64,000 nucleotides of DNA from DATARH01 sp036268425 (GTDB taxonomy: Bacteria; Pseudomonadota; Alphaproteobacteria; ATCC43930; CGMCC-115725): positions 124,001 through 188,000 of the forward strand of contig DATAUE010000036.1 in assembly GCA_036268425.1 (NCBI GenBank), written 5' to 3'. Positions 1 to 8,409 of this stretch are shown here, one piece after another. Numbering within the stretch: position 1 is the stretch's first letter; each line of letters begins with the position of its first letter. The notes below the pieces were generated by a model. That model saw only the letters and a program-made list of their open reading frames with translations. It searched no databases and was not told the origin of the DNA. Position numbers and translations under genes: made by a program.

Positions 1-1115
1 GCATGGTCGGGCTGCTCGGCTGGGCGTTTGGCGGGTTTATGTTCGGCACCCTCGCCGATTACATCGGGCGGGTGCGCACCCTGGCGATCAGCATTCTGAT
101 CTACAGCATCTTCACCGCCTGCCAGGGATTTTCCCAGACCCCGTTCGAACTCGGCCTCTTCCGTTTTCTCGGCGGCCTCGGCACCGGCGGCGAGATCGTC
201 GTCGGCATTCCACTGGTGGCCGAAGCCTTCGCCGAAGGCAACCGGGCGCGGATGCTCGGCATCATGATGACCGGCGGCGCTTTCGGCAGCCTGATCGGCG
301 GCACGGTTTACGAATGGGTCGGCCCTTATGGCTGGCGCTGGGTGTTTTTTATCGGCGTCGTGCCGGCTCTGCTGCTGGCGTTTCTGCGCCGCGGCATGGT
401 CGAGCCGGAACGGTTCGAGGCGGTGCGGACACGGCGCCTCGCAGCGAAGGCCGGCGGAGCGGCCAACCCCGAAGACGCCGAGTTCCTGCGCTTTGTGCCG
501 TTGCAATTATTCAGCCGGGAAAACCGCTGGAGCACCCTGGTCGGGCTGATGTTCTGCCTCGGCACCTTGCTGGCGATCTGGACGACCGTCATCTGGCTGC
601 CGACGATCCAGCGCGAGATGCTGGAGATTGACGGCATCAAGGGCGCGGCGGCGATCCCCTATATCAGCCACGGGATGATGCTGTGGGGATTTGGCGGCAT
701 TCTCGGCTATGCCTGTTTCGGCTTTATCGCCGACGCGATCGGCCGGCGCCCGGCAGTCATCTTGTACAATCTCGGGACGATGGCGCTCGGCTTTACCCTT
801 TATCTCGGGCTGCACAGTTACGCCTATTACCCGTATCTGTTGCCGATCTACGGGTTTTTCGTGCTCGGCGTCTTCTCGGGGCATGCGGTGTATCTGCCGG
901 AATTGTTCCCGACGCATGTGCGAGCCACGGCGGTGTCGTTCTGCAACGGCAGCGGCCGTATCATCACCAGTACCGGGCCGCTGGTGGCGGGGCTGATGGT
1001 CGGGTTCTTCGGCGGCTTTACGACGCCGGCGGCGATCATGACCGGGTTTGCGATGCTCAGCGTTATCGCGATGTTTCTCGGCCGCGAAACCCGTCACGCG
1101 CCCTTGCCGGCGTAA
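1..1115 (+). CDS. MFS transporter, 5' end outside window
   Basis: Inner-membrane secondary transporter of the major facilitator superfamily; the substrate cannot be told. About 370 residues are visible. They open with the loop 2-3 signature GTLADYIGRVR (motif A), followed by alternating hydrophobic segments and a second motif A-like loop, GFIADAIGRRP, near residue 240, which marks the start of the second six-helix half. An ATG lies at position 3, but motif A normally sits 60-90 residues into the protein, so the gene almost certainly starts upstream of the window. It converges on the alpha/beta hydrolase gene with only 12 bases between the stops. Confidence 0.85.
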   Translation, partial: MVGLLGWAFGGFMFGTLADYIGRVRTLAISILIYSIFTACQGFSQTPFELGLFRFLGGLGTGGEIVVGIPLVAEAFAEGNRARMLGIMMTGGAFGSLIGGTVYEWVGPYGWRWVFFIGVVPALLLAFLRRGMVEPERFEAVRTRRLAAKAGGAANPEDAEFLRFVPLQLFSRENRWSTLVGLMFCLGTLLAIWTTVIWLPTIQREMLEIDGIKGAAAIPYISHGMMLWGFGGILGYACFGFIADAIGRRPAVILYNLGTMALGFTLYLGLHSYAYYPYLLPIYGFFVLGVFSGHAVYLPELFPTHVRATAVSFCNGSGRIITSTGPLVAGLMVGFFGGFTTPAAIMTGFAMLSVIAMFLGRETRHAPLPA

Positions 1116-1127
1116 CATCGACGCAGG

Positions 1128-1871
1128 TCAAGGCCGGGCGAGGTGCTCGGCGATGATGCGGATTGCCTGCGGGTTGGCAAGCATTGTCGAGTGGGCGCCG
1201 TCGATCGCGATGTTCTCCCGGCCCGGCGCCGGCAGGTCGAGGCAGCTGCGCCAGGCGACGACTCCGTCGCGCGTCGTGTAGATCGCGGTGGTCGGGGCCG
1301 GCGGCGGCTCGGCCACCAGAGCCAGTTGAAACGCCTCGTCGATGTGCCAGCGCGCCATCAGGCGGTAAAGCGGTTCGAGGCGGGTCGCGGTCGGCAGGCG
1401 AAACGGACTGCACACCGTGATGACCCGGCGCACGAGCACCGGATATTGCCGAGCCAAAGCGCGCGCCAGCACGCCGCCGAGGCTGTACCCGACCAGGCTG
1501 ACCGGCCGGCCCGAGCACGCCGCGACGGCCGGCAGCCGCTCCGATGCCTGTCGCCACGCAGCATGTGTGGGGCCGAGATTGATGCCGGCGCCCCATGCCT
1601 CGGCGCGGTACCCGAGCGCCGCGAGCCAGGCCCGAAAACCGCCGGTCATCCGGTCGCTGCCGAAAAGCGGCGGCAGCACCAGCACGGTGTGGCCATCGCC
1701 GCGCGGCAGACTCGACAGCAGCGGCAGGCGACCGCGAAAGCGGCGCCGGTCACACAGCAACGCCACACCCTCGGCCGCAAGATCGCGTAACGGCGGCGCC
1801 GGCAACCGGCCGCTGCGATCGAACAGCCCCGCCGCCGGCGCAACCTGTTGTACAGTCGCCGGCATCATCAA
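1128..1871 (-). CDS. Alpha/beta hydrolase (lipase/esterase-like)
   Basis: A 247-residue protein with the alpha/beta-hydrolase fold. The nucleophile elbow GYSLGG puts the catalytic serine at about 130. A candidate acid is Asp202 (TTRDG) and the histidine is His227 (GAHSTM), so the triad looks complete. The text LVLPPLFGSD before it fits the oxyanion-hole strand. No signal peptide is obvious, so it is probably cytoplasmic. Its ATG overlaps the tetR stop by 4 nt (ATGA), so the two are co-transcribed and the regulator probably controls it. Substrate unknown. Confidence 0.8.
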   Translation of the reverse strand: MMMPATVQQVAPAAGLFDRSGRLPAPPLRDLAAEGVALLCDRRRFRGRLPLLSSLPRGDGHTVLVLPPLFGSDRMTGGFRAWLAALGYRAEAWGAGINLGPTHAAWRQASERLPAVAACSGRPVSLVGYSLGGVLARALARQYPVLVRRVITVCSPFRLPTATRLEPLYRLMARWHIDEAFQLALVAEPPPAPTTAIYTTRDGVVAWRSCLDLPAPGRENIAIDGAHSTMLANPQAIRIIAEHLARP

Positions 1872-2470
1872 ATTGCGTCCGAGGACGACGGCATCGGCCG
1901 GCCGAGCGCGGCGACGGCGGCCAGCGCCGCGTTCGCGAGGCGTGGCGACGATGCTGCCAACGAACCGTGCAGACGGCCGTAAATGTGGAACACCGCCGTC
2001 TGCAAGACCACGCCCATGATGACGGCCGCCGCCGCCGCCGGATCGACCGCCGCCACTTCGCCGGCGTCCACCGCTGCGGCGACCGTATCGGCGAGAGCGT
2101 CAACCGGGGTGCGGTGCAACGTACCGATGCGCGGCAGCAAATCGTGCTGCACGATCAGCATAAAGCGGAACAGCGCCGGATCGCTGTCATAGAGCGCCCC
2201 GAAATGCCCCACCATCGCGGTAACCCGCGTCGGGAAATCGGGGTTGCGCCGGCGGATGTCGTCGAGTTCCGCGCCGGTGCGCAGATAGGCGGTCGAGAAC
2301 AGGCTCCAGGCGAGTTCTTCCTTGCTCACATAGTGGCGATAGAGCGCGCCCTGCGACACTCCGGCGAGGCTGGCGATCTCGCCGATCGAGACACCGTCCA
2401 CGCCTTTCGCCGCAAACAGCTCGATCGCGGAATTTTCGACCTTCTCGCGCGCTCCGCTTGCCCGCACCAT
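1868..2470 (-). CDS. TetR/AcrR family transcriptional regulator
   Basis: A 200-residue regulator with the classic N-terminal TetR helix-turn-helix at about residues 27-50 (EIASLAGVSQGALYRHYVSK), followed by a helical ligand-binding domain. The frame is open further upstream to 2575, but those codons run through a tandem repeat and the probable operator. The ATG at 2470 gives the usual short TetR lead-in (MVRASGAREK). A palindrome 13 bases upstream of the start suggests autoregulation. The gene is translationally coupled to the downstream hydrolase. Confidence 0.85.
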   Translation of the reverse strand: MVRASGAREKVENSAIELFAAKGVDGVSIGEIASLAGVSQGALYRHYVSKEELAWSLFSTAYLRTGAELDDIRRRNPDFPTRVTAMVGHFGALYDSDPALFRFMLIVQHDLLPRIGTLHRTPVDALADTVAAAVDAGEVAAVDPAAAAAVIMGVVLQTAVFHIYGRLHGSLAASSPRLANAALAAVAALGRPMPSSSDAI

Positions 2471-2483
2471 CGTGTTCGCCGTA

Positions 2484-2501
2484 AATGAGCGTTCACTCGT
2501 T
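2484..2501. promoter_or_regulatory. Probable TetR operator palindrome
   Basis: The 18-bp sequence AATGAGCGTTCACTCGTT is an imperfect inverted repeat (12 of 18 positions symmetric) just upstream of the tetR start. Many TetR/AcrR-family regulators bind similar palindromes built on TGAACG-type half sites in their own promoters. The role is inferred. Confidence 0.5.
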
Positions 2502-2528
2502 ATGATCCGTACACCCGACGGATGCAAT

Positions 2529-2558
2529 TCTTTAGACGGCCGGTCTTTAGACGGCCGG
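2529..2558. repeat. Perfect 15-bp tandem duplication
   Basis: The 15-mer TCTTTAGACGGCCGG occurs twice in a row (2529-2543 and 2544-2558) upstream of tetR. It probably arose by replication slippage. It lies outside the likely coding region. Confidence 0.8.
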
Positions 2559-2562
2559 AAAT

Positions 2563-2659
2563 GTAGGGCGGGCAAGCGCAGCGTAACCCGCCATGTCTGA
2601 TCTTGCGACGACGGGTTGCAGTTTGAGGCGGCGGGTTACGCTTCGCTCACCCGCCCTAC
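2563..2659. repeat. REP-like inverted pair of a dispersed 30-bp element
   Basis: Two 30-bp arms, 2563-2592 and 2630-2659, are near-perfect inverted copies (core GTAGGGCGG..AAGCGCAGCGT) around a 37-bp spacer, so the transcript could form a long hairpin. A further copy lies at 57101-57130. Similar GTAGGGCGG-type intergenic elements are common in proteobacterial genomes. The right arm overlaps the last codons and stop of the molybdopterin subunit gene. Confidence 0.8.
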
Positions 2660-5032
2660 GAGGGGGGAGGCGTTTAGGCCGGCGCGGGCCTGTCGGATCG
2701 CCTGCCAGACTTTGAACGGAGTCGCCGGCATGTCGATGTTGCGGATACCATATTCCGAGAGCGCATCGACGACGGCATTCATTACCGCCGGCAGCGAGCC
2801 GGCGCAGCCGGCCTCGCCGCAGCCTTTGGCGCCGAGCGGGTTGGTCTTGGCCGGGACCGGGTGGCTGGCGATCTGGAACGACACCGCGTCGGTGGCGCGC
2901 GGCAGGGCGTAGTCCATAAACGAACCGGTCAGGAACTGGCCATCGGAATCGTAGACCGTGCGCTCCATCAGCGCCTGCCCGATGCCCTGCACGACGCCGC
3001 CATGCGCCTGCCCCTCGACGAGCAGCGGGTTCACGATGACGCCGAAATCATTGACCATCGAATACTTGACCACCGCCACGACGCCGGTTTCCGGGTCAAT
3101 CTCGACTTCGGCGACGTGACAGCCATTCGGGAACGCCGACGGGGTGCTTTCCATGATGTGCTGCACGTCGAGCGAATCCGGCATGTCCTCCGGCATGGCG
3201 ATGCCGCCGCGCAGCGTCTCCGCCAGTTCCATGATACCGATGAAGCGGTCCGTGCCGCCGATTACAAAGCGGCCGCGGTCGAACTCGATGTCGTCCGGTG
3301 CGGCTTCCAGGACCTGAGCCGCGACCTGGCGGCCTTTTTCGATGACCTTCTCGGCCGCCTCCAATATTGCCGTGCCGCTCGCCATCAGCGATTTCGAACC
3401 GCCGGTGCCGCCGCCGGCGATCAATTCGTCACTGTCGCCCTGCAACAACCGGATGCGCTCAAACGGAATCCCCAGCGTCTGGTGCAACACCTGGGCGAAC
3501 GGCGTCCAGTGTCCCTGGCCGTAATCAAGCGTGCCGGTGATGATCGTCACGTCACCGTTCGGCTCAAAGCGAATGCCGCCCATTTCCTGCTGCGGCGGCC
3601 CGGTCACTTCGAGGTAGTCGCCAATACCGCGGCCGCGCAGCAGCCCGCGCCGGCGGCTGTCTTCTTTGCGCGCGGCATACCCGTCCCAGTCGGACCGGGC
3701 GACGGCCTCGTTGAGCACGGCGGTAAATTCGCCGCTGTCATAGGTCGTGCCGTTGGGCGCCTTGTGCGGCATCGCGGCTTCGGGGATGTGGTTGCGGCGG
3801 CGCAGTTCGATGCGGTCGATGCCCATCTCGGCGGCGGCGGTATCGACCAGCCGCTCCATATAGTAGTTGCCCTCGGGACGACCGGCGCCGCGATAGGCCC
3901 CGACCGGCTGGGTATTGGTGATCACCAGCTTGGTTGCGACTTCGAGCAGCGGCGTCCGGTAGACGCCGATCGTGTTCTTGACCGCGTTGGCGCTGGCCGG
4001 CACTGGAGTGCCGCGCCCGACATAAGCCCCCATATTGCCGTAGCCGGTGATCCGCACCGCGAGAAAATGGCTATCGGCATCGAGCGCCAACTCGGCGGTC
4101 ATCTCGTGGTCGCGGCCGTGACTGTCGGAGACAAAACTCTCGCTGCGCTCATCGGTCCATTTGACCGGTCGGCCCAAGACACGCGCCGCATGAAACAGCG
4201 CAATATATTCCGGATAGACTGCCGATTTCATGCCGAACGAACCGCCGACGTTGCCGGTCAGCACCCGCACCTTGTCTTTTTCAACCCCAAGGATATTGGC
4301 GATCCCGCCCTTGAGACCGAACACGCCCTGGCATCCCACCTGCAGCGTCCAGTGATTGGCCGCGGCATCGTATTCGGCGATCGCCGCGCGCGGCTCCATC
4401 GGGCAGACGACAATGCGGTTGCTGGGGATTTCGAGCCGCGTTACATGCGCCGCCGCAGCAAAAGCGGCGGCGACTTTTTCGGCGTCGCCGTAATGAAACG
4501 AGGCGGCGACATTGCCGGGCACGCCGTCATGCAGCTGCGGCGCGCCGGGCGCAGCAGCTTCGCTGGCGCGTGTCGCCGCCGGCAGCGGCTCGATATCGAC
4601 AAACACCGCCTCCGCGGCGTCCTTGGCCTGCGCGACGCTTTCGGCGACGACGATCGCGATCGGGTCGCCGACATAGCGCACCTTGTCGCTGGTCAAGACC
4701 GGGCAGGACGGCCGGTGCATCGGGCTGCCGTCGGCGGTCGGGACCGCCGCGCCGAGCGGCATGTTCTTGATGCCCGCGGCGGTCAGGTCGGGGCCGGTAT
4801 AGATGCCAAGCACGCCCGGCATCGCCAAAGCTTCGGCGATGTCGATGCCGTTGATAACACCATGCGCGTAGCCGCTGCGCAGCATGACGGCATAGGCTTG
4901 GCCTGGCCGCTTCAAATCGTCGGTATAGCGGCCCCGCCCGCGCAGCAGCATCGGGTCTTCATTGCGCGGCACCGGCTGGCCGACCGCGAATTTGCTGAAG
5001 GCAAGCTGGTCGAGACTGACGTCACCATCCAT
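2636..5032 (-). CDS. Molybdopterin-binding large subunit, xanthine dehydrogenase/CO dehydrogenase family (form II)
   Basis: A 798-residue Mo-hydroxylase large subunit of the XdhB/CoxL class. Seen are GGSFGMK (263-269), the active-site loop AYRGAGR (379-385) that marks form II rather than true CO dehydrogenase (AYRCSFR), and the C-terminal GCGEAG carrying the catalytic glutamate. Enzymes of this family oxidise aldehydes, purines or other heterocycles. The FAD and 2Fe-2S partner subunits are not adjacent. The ATG at 5032 has a GAGG eight bases upstream; the longer open frame reaching 5290 runs over the ModA-like gene and is not used. The C-terminal VGRVSEA is encoded by the repeat arm at 2630-2659. 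Physiological substrate unknown. Confidence 0.88.
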   Translation of the reverse strand: MDGDVSLDQLAFSKFAVGQPVPRNEDPMLLRGRGRYTDDLKRPGQAYAVMLRSGYAHGVINGIDIAEALAMPGVLGIYTGPDLTAAGIKNMPLGAAVPTADGSPMHRPSCPVLTSDKVRYVGDPIAIVVAESVAQAKDAAEAVFVDIEPLPAATRASEAAAPGAPQLHDGVPGNVAASFHYGDAEKVAAAFAAAAHVTRLEIPSNRIVVCPMEPRAAIAEYDAAANHWTLQVGCQGVFGLKGGIANILGVEKDKVRVLTGNVGGSFGMKSAVYPEYIALFHAARVLGRPVKWTDERSESFVSDSHGRDHEMTAELALDADSHFLAVRITGYGNMGAYVGRGTPVPASANAVKNTIGVYRTPLLEVATKLVITNTQPVGAYRGAGRPEGNYYMERLVDTAAAEMGIDRIELRRRNHIPEAAMPHKAPNGTTYDSGEFTAVLNEAVARSDWDGYAARKEDSRRRGLLRGRGIGDYLEVTGPPQQEMGGIRFEPNGDVTIITGTLDYGQGHWTPFAQVLHQTLGIPFERIRLLQGDSDELIAGGGTGGSKSLMASGTAILEAAEKVIEKGRQVAAQVLEAAPDDIEFDRGRFVIGGTDRFIGIMELAETLRGGIAMPEDMPDSLDVQHIMESTPSAFPNGCHVAEVEIDPETGVVAVVKYSMVNDFGVIVNPLLVEGQAHGGVVQGIGQALMERTVYDSDGQFLTGSFMDYALPRATDAVSFQIASHPVPAKTNPLGAKGCGEAGCAGSLPAVMNAVVDALSEYGIRNIDMPATPFKVWQAIRQARAGLNASPLVGRVSEA

Positions 5033-5075
5033 TAGCGAACCTCGAACGGGTCGAAACCCAGGGAAAACCCCGCGC

Positions 5076-5909
5076 TCAGGGGCCGGGCGCCGGAAGGCCG
5101 ACCGGCGCGAAGCCGTATCGGGCGAAAATCTGCTGGCCTTCCGGGGACAGCATGAACAAGGCAAGATCGGGGGTGTGCGGGTCACTGTCCTTGAGCACCG
5201 CCAGACCGTATTCGGGGCCGGCGGCAACTTCGCGCGGCACCTCGACGAACTGCACATCGGCGAGTAGCGCCTGCAGCCGTTTACGGCCACTGCAATAGCC
5301 GATCACGATATCGGCCTGACCGGATTCCAATGCCGCAGCGGCCGGGTCCTTGCCGTTGACCGGCGCATTGTTGGCCGGTCCGCCAAAAATCTTTTGCGCC
5401 TTGTGGTCGAGCGTCGCAAACGCGCCGGGATGAACCGCATCGATGCGGTGAAAAATCGCCCAGGTATAGTCGCCGGACGGATCGGCTTTTGGCGTCGAGG
5501 TACCGAGCTTGATCTTGGGGTCGAGCAGGCGATCGATGAAATTTGCGGTGGTCAGGCCGGTCTTTGGCAGCGCCACGCCGCACAGCAGATTGCGAGTGAA
5601 CATCGCCACCCGCGACGCGCGTCCATCCGCCAGCAATTTGAGCGGATGCCCCATATCGGCCGAGGCGAACAGATCGGTCTTTTCGCCTTTTTCGATGCGT
5701 TCGCGCAGGAGTCCGGATGGGCCGAAATCGCCGGTGATCTTGACCCCGGTTTCCTTGGCGTAATGATCGCCGATCGCGCCGATGACTTCGCGCAGGCTGC
5801 CAGCCGCCAGAACATGCGGCCCGTCGGCGCGTGCCGCCGTCGCACCAAGGAGTCCACCGGCGACCATAATACCCAGCGCCGCAATGATTTTTATCCCTAT
5901 CGCCCGCAT
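5076..5909 (-). CDS. ModA-like periplasmic substrate-binding protein
   Basis: A 277-residue extracellular solute-binding protein resembling molybdate-binding ModA. It has a signal peptide with likely cleavage after ATAARA, then VLAAGSLREVIGAIGDHYAK, and later GPSGLLRERIEKGEKTDLFASAD, the typical oxyanion-binding layout. The ATG at 5909 is preceded by AGGGGAG, better than the GTG at 5924. No ABC permease or ATPase lies nearby, so it is an orphan binding protein or uses a transporter elsewhere. Placement just upstream of a molybdenum-enzyme subunit suggests a link to molybdate or to that enzyme's substrate; this is inferred. Confidence 0.75.
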   Translation of the reverse strand: MRAIGIKIIAALGIMVAGGLLGATAARADGPHVLAAGSLREVIGAIGDHYAKETGVKITGDFGPSGLLRERIEKGEKTDLFASADMGHPLKLLADGRASRVAMFTRNLLCGVALPKTGLTTANFIDRLLDPKIKLGTSTPKADPSGDYTWAIFHRIDAVHPGAFATLDHKAQKIFGGPANNAPVNGKDPAAAALESGQADIVIGYCSGRKRLQALLADVQFVEVPREVAAGPEYGLAVLKDSDPHTPDLALFMLSPEGQQIFARYGFAPVGLPAPGP

Positions 5910-6026
5910 CGCAGCTCCCCTCACGTCTTTATGCGCCGCAGCGATCTCCCGCTGTCCGAAACGGACGCGTCAAGCGGCGCTCGGCCGGCGCAGCATTCCG
6001 GCCGAGCGACTGACGGGACGGCCGAT

Positions 6027-7460
6027 TCAGAGCCCGGCTTGCGTCACGAATTTCGTGTTGAGGTAAGCCTCGATCGCTTCGGAACCGCCTTCGGAGCCGT
6101 AGCCGCTGTCCTTGACGCCGCCAAACGGCACTTCCGGCAAGGCCAGCCCGTGATGGTTGATCGAGATCATCCCGGTCTCGACCGCCGCAGCGACGGCCTG
6201 CGCCGTCTTCGCCGAGCGCGTATAGGCGTAGGCGGCGAGCCCGTAGGGCAGCCGGTTGGCCTCCTCGACGACATCGTCAAAGCTCTTGAACGGCGCGATC
6301 ACCGCGACCGGGCCGAACGGCTCTTCGCTCATAATGCGCGAGTCCATCGGCACGTCGGTCAGCACGGTCGGCTCGAAGAAATTGCCTTTGTTGCCGATGC
6401 GGCTGCCGCCGGTTTTGAGCGTCGCGCCTTTTTGCACCGCGTCGCCGATAAAGGCCTCCATCGCGGCGATGCGCCGGGGATTGGCCATCGGCCCCATCTG
6501 GGTGCCGCTTTCCATGCCGTCGCCGATCCGCGCCGCCTTCACCCCCTCGGTGAACTTGCCGACAAACTGCTCGTAGACATTCTCCTGAATCAGCAGGCGC
6601 GTCGGCGACACGCAGACCTGCCCGGCATTGCGCAGCTTGTTGCTCGACAGCAGCTTGGCGGCGAGATCGACATCGGCATCATCGAACACGATCGACGGCG
6701 CATGGCCGCCCAGCTCCATCGTGACGCGCTTCATGTGCGCGCCGGCTATCGCCGCGAGCTGCTTGCCAACGGCCGTCGAGCCGGTAAACGACATTTTGCG
6801 GATGATCGGGTGCGGGATCAGGTATTCGGAAATTTCCGACGGCACACCATACACGAGGTTGATCACGCCGGCGGGCACCCCGGCGTCGGCAAAGCAGCGG
6901 ACCAACTCAGCCGGCGCAGCCGGGGTTTCCTCCGGCGCTTTGACGATGATCGAGCAGCCCGCAGCCAGTGCGCAACTAAGTTTGCGGACCACCTGGTTGA
7001 TCGGGAAATTCCACGGTGTAAAGGCCGCGACCGGCCCGACCGGCTCCTTGACGACAAGCTGATAGACGCCCTCGGCCCGCGCCGGGATGACCCGGCCGTA
7101 GGCGCGCCGCGCCTCTTCGGCGAACCAATCGATGACATCGGCGCCGGCCAGAGTTTCACCCTTCGCCTCCGGCAGCGGCTTGCCCTGCTCCAGAGTCAAT
7201 AACGGCGCAATCGCATCGGCTCGGTCGCGCAATAGGTTGGCCGCCTTGCGCATGACCTTCGAACGGTCGAACGCCGACACCTTACGCCAGATGCGAAAGC
7301 CCTTTTCGGCGGCTTCGAGCGCCCGGTCGAGATCGGCTTTGTCGGCATGCGCGACGGTGCCGATCGGCTCGCCGGTAGCCGGGTTGACCACCGGGATTGT
7401 ACGGCCCCCCGCCGCCTTGCCCCATTGGCCGTCGATGAACAGGGAAACATCGGTGTACAT
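6027..7460 (-). CDS. NAD(P)-dependent aldehyde dehydrogenase, succinate-semialdehyde dehydrogenase type
   Basis: A 477-residue aldehyde dehydrogenase. Visible are the oxyanion Asn151 (TPWNFPI), FTGSTAVG of the nucleotide site, the general base Glu249 (MELGGHAP) and the nucleophile Cys283 (GQVCVSPTR). Sequence style (LEQGKPL, SFTGSTAVGK) is closest to GabD-type succinate-semialdehyde dehydrogenases. The ATG at 7460 has GAGG about ten bases upstream; earlier in-frame codons lie in AT-rich intergenic DNA. It is the first of three leftward genes, with 117 bases before the ModA-like gene, and may finish oxidation of an aldehyde in the same pathway. Confidence 0.85.
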   Translation of the reverse strand: MYTDVSLFIDGQWGKAAGGRTIPVVNPATGEPIGTVAHADKADLDRALEAAEKGFRIWRKVSAFDRSKVMRKAANLLRDRADAIAPLLTLEQGKPLPEAKGETLAGADVIDWFAEEARRAYGRVIPARAEGVYQLVVKEPVGPVAAFTPWNFPINQVVRKLSCALAAGCSIIVKAPEETPAAPAELVRCFADAGVPAGVINLVYGVPSEISEYLIPHPIIRKMSFTGSTAVGKQLAAIAGAHMKRVTMELGGHAPSIVFDDADVDLAAKLLSSNKLRNAGQVCVSPTRLLIQENVYEQFVGKFTEGVKAARIGDGMESGTQMGPMANPRRIAAMEAFIGDAVQKGATLKTGGSRIGNKGNFFEPTVLTDVPMDSRIMSEEPFGPVAVIAPFKSFDDVVEEANRLPYGLAAYAYTRSAKTAQAVAAAVETGMISINHHGLALPEVPFGGVKDSGYGSEGGSEAIEAYLNTKFVTQAGL

Positions 7461-7830
7461 GGCTGAATTCCTCAATTCTGAGCGGGCGGAGGCCGCATCA
7501 TTGCTAACATGGGGCTGACAACCCTCGCAATATACAAAAGGATATAGCGTGCGTCGCACTGCCGCGCCCCGCTGGCGGGGCCGTGAACCGCCTCTGCGGC
7601 ACGCGCAACAAAATTGTCACAACGGCGATCCTGCCGTAACCGCCGCACGCCTCGCAGTGCGTCTGGGCCGATCACAACCGCGTTGATCGTGCAACACTCG
7701 TTTACCTTTCGTTGAAATTTCCATTTTTCGTCAAGTAAGCCCGTTGCTTTTGCAACCGTTGCCGATATTAATGATTGTTAACAGCGAGAGATTGCGGTTA
7801 TGTCATCACTTGAACAGCCTCACTGACAGC
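7461..7830. other. Intergenic region between aldehyde dehydrogenase and the flagellar cluster
   Basis: Divergent promoter region of about 370 bases with no convincing gene of its own. It holds a GC hairpin at 7566-7581 (GCCCCGC, 2-nt loop, GCGGGGC) and an AT-rich stretch around 7695-7740 that should contain the promoter for the flagellar operon. Two GTTG-N5-GCAAC-type boxes lie at 7682-7695 and 7743-7756. No clear sigma54 or sigma28 consensus was found. Confidence 0.5.
7682..7756. promoter_or_regulatory. Pair of GTTG-N5-GCAAC palindromic boxes
   Basis: GTTGATCGTGCAAC (7682-7695) and GTTGCTTTTGCAAC (7743-7756) share the same palindromic ends and are 61 bp apart, close to six helical turns. 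They sit at the head of the flagellar cluster and could bind a dimeric regulator. No factor is known; this is a pattern observation. Confidence 0.3.
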
Positions 7831-8406
7831 ATGGCCGACCGCGCTCATTTTCTCAGCCGGATCGTTGTGCCGATAGCGTGGGAGCGGCTGGCGCAGGCAC
7901 CCACACCGGAGGCGCACGCGGCACTGCAATCCGCCAATGACGGCGTGCTGAGCTTTCTGCTTCGCGACGTCGAGTCGGAAGCCACGCAGCGCGTTCCCGA
8001 CGAGCGGATGGCAGAGGCACTGGCGCCGGTGCACGCCAAGCTCGACATGGTGATCGAGCTTCTGGGGCGGCTGCGCTATCGCGACATTGACCTGCCGCCG
8101 CCGCGCGAAATCGAGTTCGCGCTGGACCGGCTGGGATGGCTGTCGCCGCAGGCGCTGACGCCCGGCGACTGGCTGCGCTTCAGACTGTATTTCCATCCGA
8201 CATTTCTCGAACCGGTGCTGCTGCACGGCCGGGTTTCCGGCTGCGCCCCGGATTCCGACGGCAATTATCGCACCGAAGCGGATCTTGCCGCGATGTCGGA
8301 AGCCAACGACGCGGCGCTGGCGCGGCTCGCGTTCCTCGCGCAGCGCCGCCAACTGGCGCACCGCCCGGCAACGCATGCGGCGCACGCCACCCACTCAACG
8401 AGGTGA
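7831..8406 (+). CDS. Atypical PilZ-like protein at head of the flagellar operon
   Basis: A 191-residue soluble protein if started at the ATG at 7831; upstream in-frame starts (TTG 7744, ATG 7771) also exist and none has a strong ribosome site. The segment HAKLDMVIELLGRL, a predicted beta-rich part with GWLSPQALTPGDWLRFRLYF, and the closing LLHGRVSGC fit the layout of the atypical PilZ (tPilZ, PF16823-like) domain. The canonical RxxxR and DxSxxG c-di-GMP residues are not seen, so ligand binding is uncertain. It ends 3 bases before fliE, so it is co-transcribed with the basal-body genes and may tune motility. Family assignment is moderate. Confidence 0.55.
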   Translation: MADRAHFLSRIVVPIAWERLAQAPTPEAHAALQSANDGVLSFLLRDVESEATQRVPDERMAEALAPVHAKLDMVIELLGRLRYRDIDLPPPREIEFALDRLGWLSPQALTPGDWLRFRLYFHPTFLEPVLLHGRVSGCAPDSDGNYRTEADLAAMSEANDAALARLAFLAQRRQLAHRPATHAAHATHSTR

Positions 8407-8409
8407 TCC

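Noticed and set aside
2861..5035. A 724-codon open frame on the + strand opposite the molybdopterin subunit gene
   Set aside because: It is an antisense shadow caused by high GC; the opposite strand carries unmistakable family motifs and this frame has none.
5394..7202. A 602-codon open frame on the + strand opposite the ModA-like and aldehyde dehydrogenase genes
   Set aside because: Basic, repetitive composition and no recognisable domain; mirrors the codon bias of the real genes on the other strand.
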